Shown: positions 63,973-64,000 of the stretch, piece by piece | How positions within the stretch are numbered: the first letter of the stretch is position 1 | How the letters are laid out: each line of letters begins with the position of its first letter | Assembly (NCBI GenBank): GCA_025094145.1 | Contig: JALLLS010000055.1 | Location: 124,001 to 188,000, forward strand | Direction of reading: 5' to 3' | DNA: 64,000 bases | Source of the DNA: Spinellus fusiger | Lineage: Eukaryota > Mucoromycota > Mucoromycetes > Mucorales > Phycomycetaceae | Notes under the pieces: generated by a model | Told to the model about the DNA's origin: nothing | Database searches by the model: none | What the model saw: the letters and a program-made list of their open reading frames with translations, nothing else | Position numbers and translations under genes: made by a program

Positions 63973-64000
63973 TAGCTATGCCTAAAGGACTGGCCATTTT
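63973..64000 (-). CDS. Possible exon end or gene start at right edge
   Basis: The minus strand reads ATG GCC AGT CCT TTA GGC, giving MASPLGIAT, then a good GTGAGC donor at 63972. Too short to assign. Confidence 0.25.

Larger units (their letters stand above)
61965..64000. other. Right-edge region with only weak gene fragments
   Basis: Upstream of the SANT-WD40 gene. Mostly AT-rich, low-complexity DNA. Three minus-strand fragments with some coding character are listed separately; they may be exons of one gene continuing past the right edge, but I could not join them in phase. Confidence 0.5.

Overview
The window looks like nuclear DNA of an early-diverging filamentous fungus, most likely Mucoromycota. 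The genes are compact and split by many short GT-AG introns, intergenic DNA is AT-rich and full of microsatellites, several Tc1/mariner elements are present, and there is a CDK5RAP1-type methylthiotransferase gene that yeast lacks. I cannot name the species. There are no CRISPR arrays and no bacterial-type operons, and I found no tRNA or rRNA gene. Exon structures were built by hand from splice sites, reading-frame continuity and remembered family similarity.

Left part (1-10.4 kb): the 5' end of RPA1 (replication protein A large subunit, minus strand, runs off the left edge); about 6 kb of gene-free, repeat-bearing DNA; then EFM7 (EF1A methyltransferase), ITPK1 (inositol phosphate kinase) and RPA43 (RNA polymerase I subunit), all on the plus strand.

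Middle (10.7-28.6 kb): the remarkable region. Two arms of about 6.3 kb (10747-17085 and 18394-24731) are near-identical inverted copies. Each carries the same two-exon gene for a small secreted double-psi beta-barrel protein. The exact centre of the palindrome is a decayed 1.3-kb Tc1-like element with about 26-bp terminal inverted repeats and TA flanks; removing it leaves a perfect spacerless palindrome. The outer end of the right arm abuts a nest of Tc1/mariner elements: a relic split by an apparently intact DD34E element with a 439-residue transposase, a 100-bp MITE-like repeat beside that element, and a further complete but dead Tc1 copy.

Right part (29-64 kb): housekeeping genes. In order: CDK5RAP1-like tRNA methylthiotransferase (minus), ADE5,7 (bifunctional GARS-AIRS, plus), a coiled-coil protein, a CSC1/OSCA-type channel, a Bud14/Tea4-type SH3 polarity scaffold, a VanZ-like membrane protein (minus), the SNARE SEC22, the kinase YAK1, and a large SANT plus WD40 protein (minus). 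The last 2 kb hold only weak gene fragments.

The genes form no common pathway. Two promoter motifs fit known fungal regulation: paired ACGCG cores upstream of RPA1 and a TGACTCA site 66 bp upstream of ADE5,7.
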